This document shows positions 4,751 to 7,028 of a stretch of 7,028 nucleotides of DNA, one piece after another; the stretch's first letter is position 1, and each line of letters begins with the position of its first letter. The position numbers and the translations under genes were made by a program. This stretch comes from Marinosulfonomonas sp. (GTDB lineage Bacteria > Pseudomonadota > Alphaproteobacteria > Rhodobacterales > Rhodobacteraceae). The notes under the pieces are model-generated. The model made no database searches. It was not told where the DNA came from and saw nothing but the letters and a program-made list of their open reading frames with translations. The DNA is taken from assembly GCA_015494385.1 (NCBI GenBank), contig WGBJ01000518.1:1-7028 (forward strand), in the 5' to 3' direction.

Positions 4751-6172
4751 ATGATGAAACGCTACCCACGGGATATGCAGGGTTACGGGGCCACGCCACC
4801 CGATCCGAAATGGCCGGACGGGGCCAGAATTGCTGTGCAGTTCGTGGTGAATTTTGAAGAAGGCGGCGAGAACAACATCCTGCATGGGGATGCGGCGTCC
4901 GAGGCGTTTTTGTCGGAAATCGTTGGCGCGGCCGCCTGGCCCGGTCAGCGGCACTGGAACATGGAGAGCATCTATGAATACGGCGCGCGGGCCGGTTTCT
5001 GGCGGCTGCACCGGTTGTTCACAGGTGCGGGGATTCCGGTGACGGTCTACGGTGTGGCCACAGCTTTGGCGCGTGCGCCTGTTCAGGTGGCGGCGATGAA
5101 GGACGCGGGCTGGGAGATTGCCAGCCACGGGTTGAAGTGGATCGAGTACAAGGATTATGACGAGGCGGACGAGCGCGCCGATATAGAAGAGGCCATCCGT
5201 CTGCACACCGAAGTGGTCGGCGAGCCGCCGCGCGGCTGGTATACGGGGCGCTGTTCCGTCAATACCGAGCGATTGGTCGCGGAACAGGGCACGCTGGATT
5301 ACGTGTCGGATTCCTATGCCGATGATCTGCCTTACTGGGTGCGCTATGGTGAGCGGGACCAGTTGGTGATCCCCTATACACTGGACGCCAACGACATGCG
5401 CTTTGCCACGCCGCAGGGGTTCAATTCGGGTGATCAGTTCTTTGCTTACCTCAAGGACAGCTTTGATGCGCTCTATGCCGAAGGCGCGGCAGGGCAGGCG
5501 AAAATGATGTCGATCGGGCTGCATTGCCGGCTGGTCGGGCGGCCCGGGCGGGTGCAGGCGCTGCGCCGGTTCATCGAATACATTCAGGGGTTCGAGGGGG
5601 TCTGGACCCCGCGCCGGATTGATATTGCGCGGCACTGGCAGGAACATCACCCCGCCCCCGCGCCGTGGCCACGCCCCTCGCAAATGGACCGCGAGACATT
5701 CGTGGACACCTATGGCGGCATATTCGAACATTCCCCGTGGATTGCCGAAGGCGCGCACGCACTGGAGCTGGGGCCAGCGCATGACACCGCCATCGGGCTG
5801 CACAACGCCCTGTGCCGCGTGTTCCGAAGTGCGCCACAGGATGCGCGCCTTGGTGTGCTACAGGCCCACCCCGATCTGGCCGGAAAACTGGCGGCGGCCA
5901 AACGGCTAACCGCCGAAAGCACAAACGAACAGGCCAGCGCCGGACTGGACGCGCTGACAGATGCGGAGCGCGAGACGTTTCAACGGCTGAACACGGCCTA
6001 TGTGGAAAAGCACGGCTTCCCCTTCATCATCGCCGTGCGGGATCACGACAAGGCGGGGATCATGGATGCCTTCCAGACCCGTATCGACAATGACACCGAC
6101 ACCGAATTTGCCGAGGCCTGCAAACAGGTCGAACGCATCGCCCATTACCGGCTAAAGGACATCCTTCCATGA
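4751..6172 (+). CDS. puuE-uraD: Bifunctional allantoinase (PuuE) / OHCU decarboxylase (UraD)
   Basis: This single 473-residue polypeptide joins two ureide enzymes. Residues 1 to about 300 are a PuuE-type, metal-cofactor-independent allantoinase of the polysaccharide-deacetylase fold. They start RYPRDMQGYG and include QFVVNFEEGGE, WNMESIYEYGAR, EIASHGLKW, GWYTGRCS and a late IGLHCRLVGRPGR. It hydrolyses allantoin to allantoate. A Pro-rich linker (HHPAPAPWPRPSQM, 299-312) leads to residues 309-473, a full-length UraD. UraD decarboxylates OHCU to (S)-allantoin, and its signature residues are present: His373 in AHPDLAG, Glu393 in STNEQ, HGFPFIIAV, and Arg467 in ERIAHYRLKDIL. The spacing of His, Glu and Arg matches the catalytic set I recall for the family. 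In pathway order the C-terminal half acts first. Two tandem ATGs (4751 and 4754) follow AGGAG (4741-4745), so either could start. The stop overlaps allE by 4 bp. Confidence 0.95.
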   Translation: MMKRYPRDMQGYGATPPDPKWPDGARIAVQFVVNFEEGGENNILHGDAASEAFLSEIVGAAAWPGQRHWNMESIYEYGARAGFWRLHRLFTGAGIPVTVYGVATALARAPVQVAAMKDAGWEIASHGLKWIEYKDYDEADERADIEEAIRLHTEVVGEPPRGWYTGRCSVNTERLVAEQGTLDYVSDSYADDLPYWVRYGERDQLVIPYTLDANDMRFATPQGFNSGDQFFAYLKDSFDALYAEGAAGQAKMMSIGLHCRLVGRPGRVQALRRFIEYIQGFEGVWTPRRIDIARHWQEHHPAPAPWPRPSQMDRETFVDTYGGIFEHSPWIAEGAHALELGPAHDTAIGLHNALCRVFRSAPQDARLGVLQAHPDLAGKLAAAKRLTAESTNEQASAGLDALTDAERETFQRLNTAYVEKHGFPFIIAVRDHDKAGIMDAFQTRIDNDTDTEFAEACKQVERIAHYRLKDILP

Positions 6173-6987
6173 GCTATGCCTTCCCCACCGGCGGATTGCC
6201 CGATCAGGCCGATAACCCCGAAAGCAGCGCCATTTTCACAAGCGCCTATGCGGTGATCCCCGCCAGCACCATGCGCGATATCGTGACCAGCGCATTGCCA
6301 GGCTGGACCGGCACACGCGCCTGGATACTGGCCCGCCCGATGACCGGCTTTGCCGAAACATTCGCCCAATACGCGGTCGAGGTGGCGGCGGGTGGCGGCT
6401 CGGACTCCCCCGAACCGGACGCGGGCGCCGAAGCGGGGCTGTTCGTGGCCAAGGGCGCGATGACCCTGACGGTGGACGGGGTGCAAAGCACGCTGATGGC
6501 GGGCGGCTATGCCTATGTGCCGGCGGGCGCGTCGTGGTCTGTGAAAAACGACGGGCCCGATTTGTTGGGGTTCCACTGGATCCGCAAACGCTATCAACCC
6601 GCAACTGGGCTGGCCACGCCGGACCATTTCACCACATCGGACGCGCAAACCCCGATGACCCACATGCCCGATTGCGATGGAAAATGGGCCACCACGCGGT
6701 TTGCCGATCCCGAAGACCTGCGCCATGACATGCACGTCAATATCGTCACCTTCCAGCCGGGCGGACGCAGCCCCTTTGCCGAAACCCACATCATGGAACA
6801 CGGGTTGTATGTGCTGGAAGGCACGGCGGAATATCTGCTGAACAAGGATTGGGTCAAGGTCGGCCCCGGCGATTTCATGTGGCTGCGCGCCTTTTGCCCG
6901 CAGGCCTGTATTGCCACAGGCTCAACCCCGTTCCGCTACCTGTTATATAAAGACGTGAACCGCCACCCCGATCTGGTGCTGCCATGA
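6169..6987 (+). CDS. allE: (S)-ureidoglycine aminohydrolase, bicupin (AllE)
   Basis: This enzyme releases ammonia from (S)-ureidoglycine to give (S)-ureidoglycolate, and would do so after allantoate amidohydrolase. The 272-residue protein has two cupin domains: an N-terminal one (about 45-140, with GLFVAKGAMTLTVDG and GGYAYVPAGASWSVKN) and a C-terminal one (about 185-262). The C-terminal cupin holds the metal site ETHIMEHGLYVLEG, with Glu205, His207 and His211 plus Gln245 (CPQAC). Their spacing equals that of the manganese ligands I recall for the plant enzyme. Length is close to E. coli AllE (about 261). The ATG overlaps the puuE-uraD stop (ATGA), so the two are coupled, with AAAGGA about a dozen nt upstream. 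A generic bicupin of another role cannot be fully excluded, but the metal ligands and neighbours agree. A gene-end element follows the stop at once. Confidence 0.92.
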   Translation: MSYAFPTGGLPDQADNPESSAIFTSAYAVIPASTMRDIVTSALPGWTGTRAWILARPMTGFAETFAQYAVEVAAGGGSDSPEPDAGAEAGLFVAKGAMTLTVDGVQSTLMAGGYAYVPAGASWSVKNDGPDLLGFHWIRKRYQPATGLATPDHFTTSDAQTPMTHMPDCDGKWATTRFADPEDLRHDMHVNIVTFQPGGRSPFAETHIMEHGLYVLEGTAEYLLNKDWVKVGPGDFMWLRAFCPQACIATGSTPFRYLLYKDVNRHPDLVLP

Positions 6988-6992
6988 CCCGC

Positions 6993-7028
6993 TTTCATCT
7001 TTGTTCTGCAAATATCCTCGGGGGTCCG
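6993..7028 (+). repeat. Gene-end element after allE (copy 2, cut by window edge)
   Basis: Five bases after the allE stop the sequence runs TTTCATCTT, CAAATATCC (7009-7017) and then GGGTCCG at the edge. These are the same blocks, in the same order relative to the upstream gene, as after uraH. It suggests that the puuE-uraD-allE transcription unit ends here, though the element is cut off. Confidence 0.45.

Noticed and set aside
4712..5803. Long open frame of 363 codons on the minus strand opposite puuE-uraD
   Set aside because: It is rich in Pro, Arg and His, has no recognisable domain and mirrors a clear coding gene; such antisense frames are common in high-GC DNA.
6145..6801. Open frame of 218 codons on the minus strand opposite allE
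   Set aside because: It is an antisense shadow of a well-supported bicupin gene, with low-complexity composition and no family motifs.
6984..7028. Possible next gene starting with an ATG that overlaps the allE stop
   Set aside because: The reading frame coincides with the gene-end element also found after uraH, has no ribosome site of its own and looks like translated repeat sequence, so it is not a credible gene start.
1..7028. Mobile element, CRISPR, tRNA or riboswitch
   Set aside because: No transposase, integrase, regular direct-repeat array, cloverleaf-like segment or long structured leader was seen; all gaps are 142 bp or shorter and are explained by promoters, operators or ends.

Overview
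The window looks like a high-GC alphaproteobacterial chromosome segment, most likely Rhodobacteraceae. The reasons are the zur-znuC-znuB order, the membrane cytochrome-c type urate oxidase (PuuD), the PuuE-UraD fusion, strong AAGGAGG-type ribosome sites and AT-rich promoter gaps between GC-rich genes. No family was assigned by database search. All calls come from reading motifs and gene order.

Layout. (1) Positions 1-1848, minus strand: a zinc-uptake operon in the order zur, znuC, znuB. The genes overlap by 4 and 8 bp, and znuB runs off the left edge. A 30-bp palindromic Zur site (1863-1892) sits just upstream of zur. (2) Positions 1918-6987: a urate/ureide catabolism cluster built as two divergent pairs. 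puuD (minus) diverges from a LysR-type regulator gene (plus), and uraH (minus) diverges from a puuE-uraD fusion followed by allE (plus). lysR and uraH converge on a 91-bp gap holding a hairpin terminator and a gene-end element. (3) Positions 6988-7028 hold no credible gene, only the start of a second copy of that gene-end element.

How the genes work together. PuuD oxidises urate to 5-hydroxyisourate and passes electrons to its own haem c. UraH hydrolyses 5-hydroxyisourate to OHCU. The UraD half of the fusion decarboxylates OHCU to (S)-allantoin, and the PuuE half opens allantoin to allantoate. AllE deaminates (S)-ureidoglycine further down the pathway. Allantoate amidohydrolase, which should make ureidoglycine, and ureidoglycolate lyase are not in the window.

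The most interesting new observation is a 23-bp dyad, identical at 17 of 23 positions with all but one mismatch in the central five bases. It occurs once in each divergent promoter gap (3218-3240 and 4680-4702). It is a good candidate operator by which the LysR protein could control all four transcription units. Also worth a look are two abutting 7-1-7 Zur boxes with no divergent znuA beside them, and a shared element after the stop codons of uraH and allE. The window otherwise encodes recognisable pathways; I see no CRISPR array, mobile element, tRNA or rRNA.
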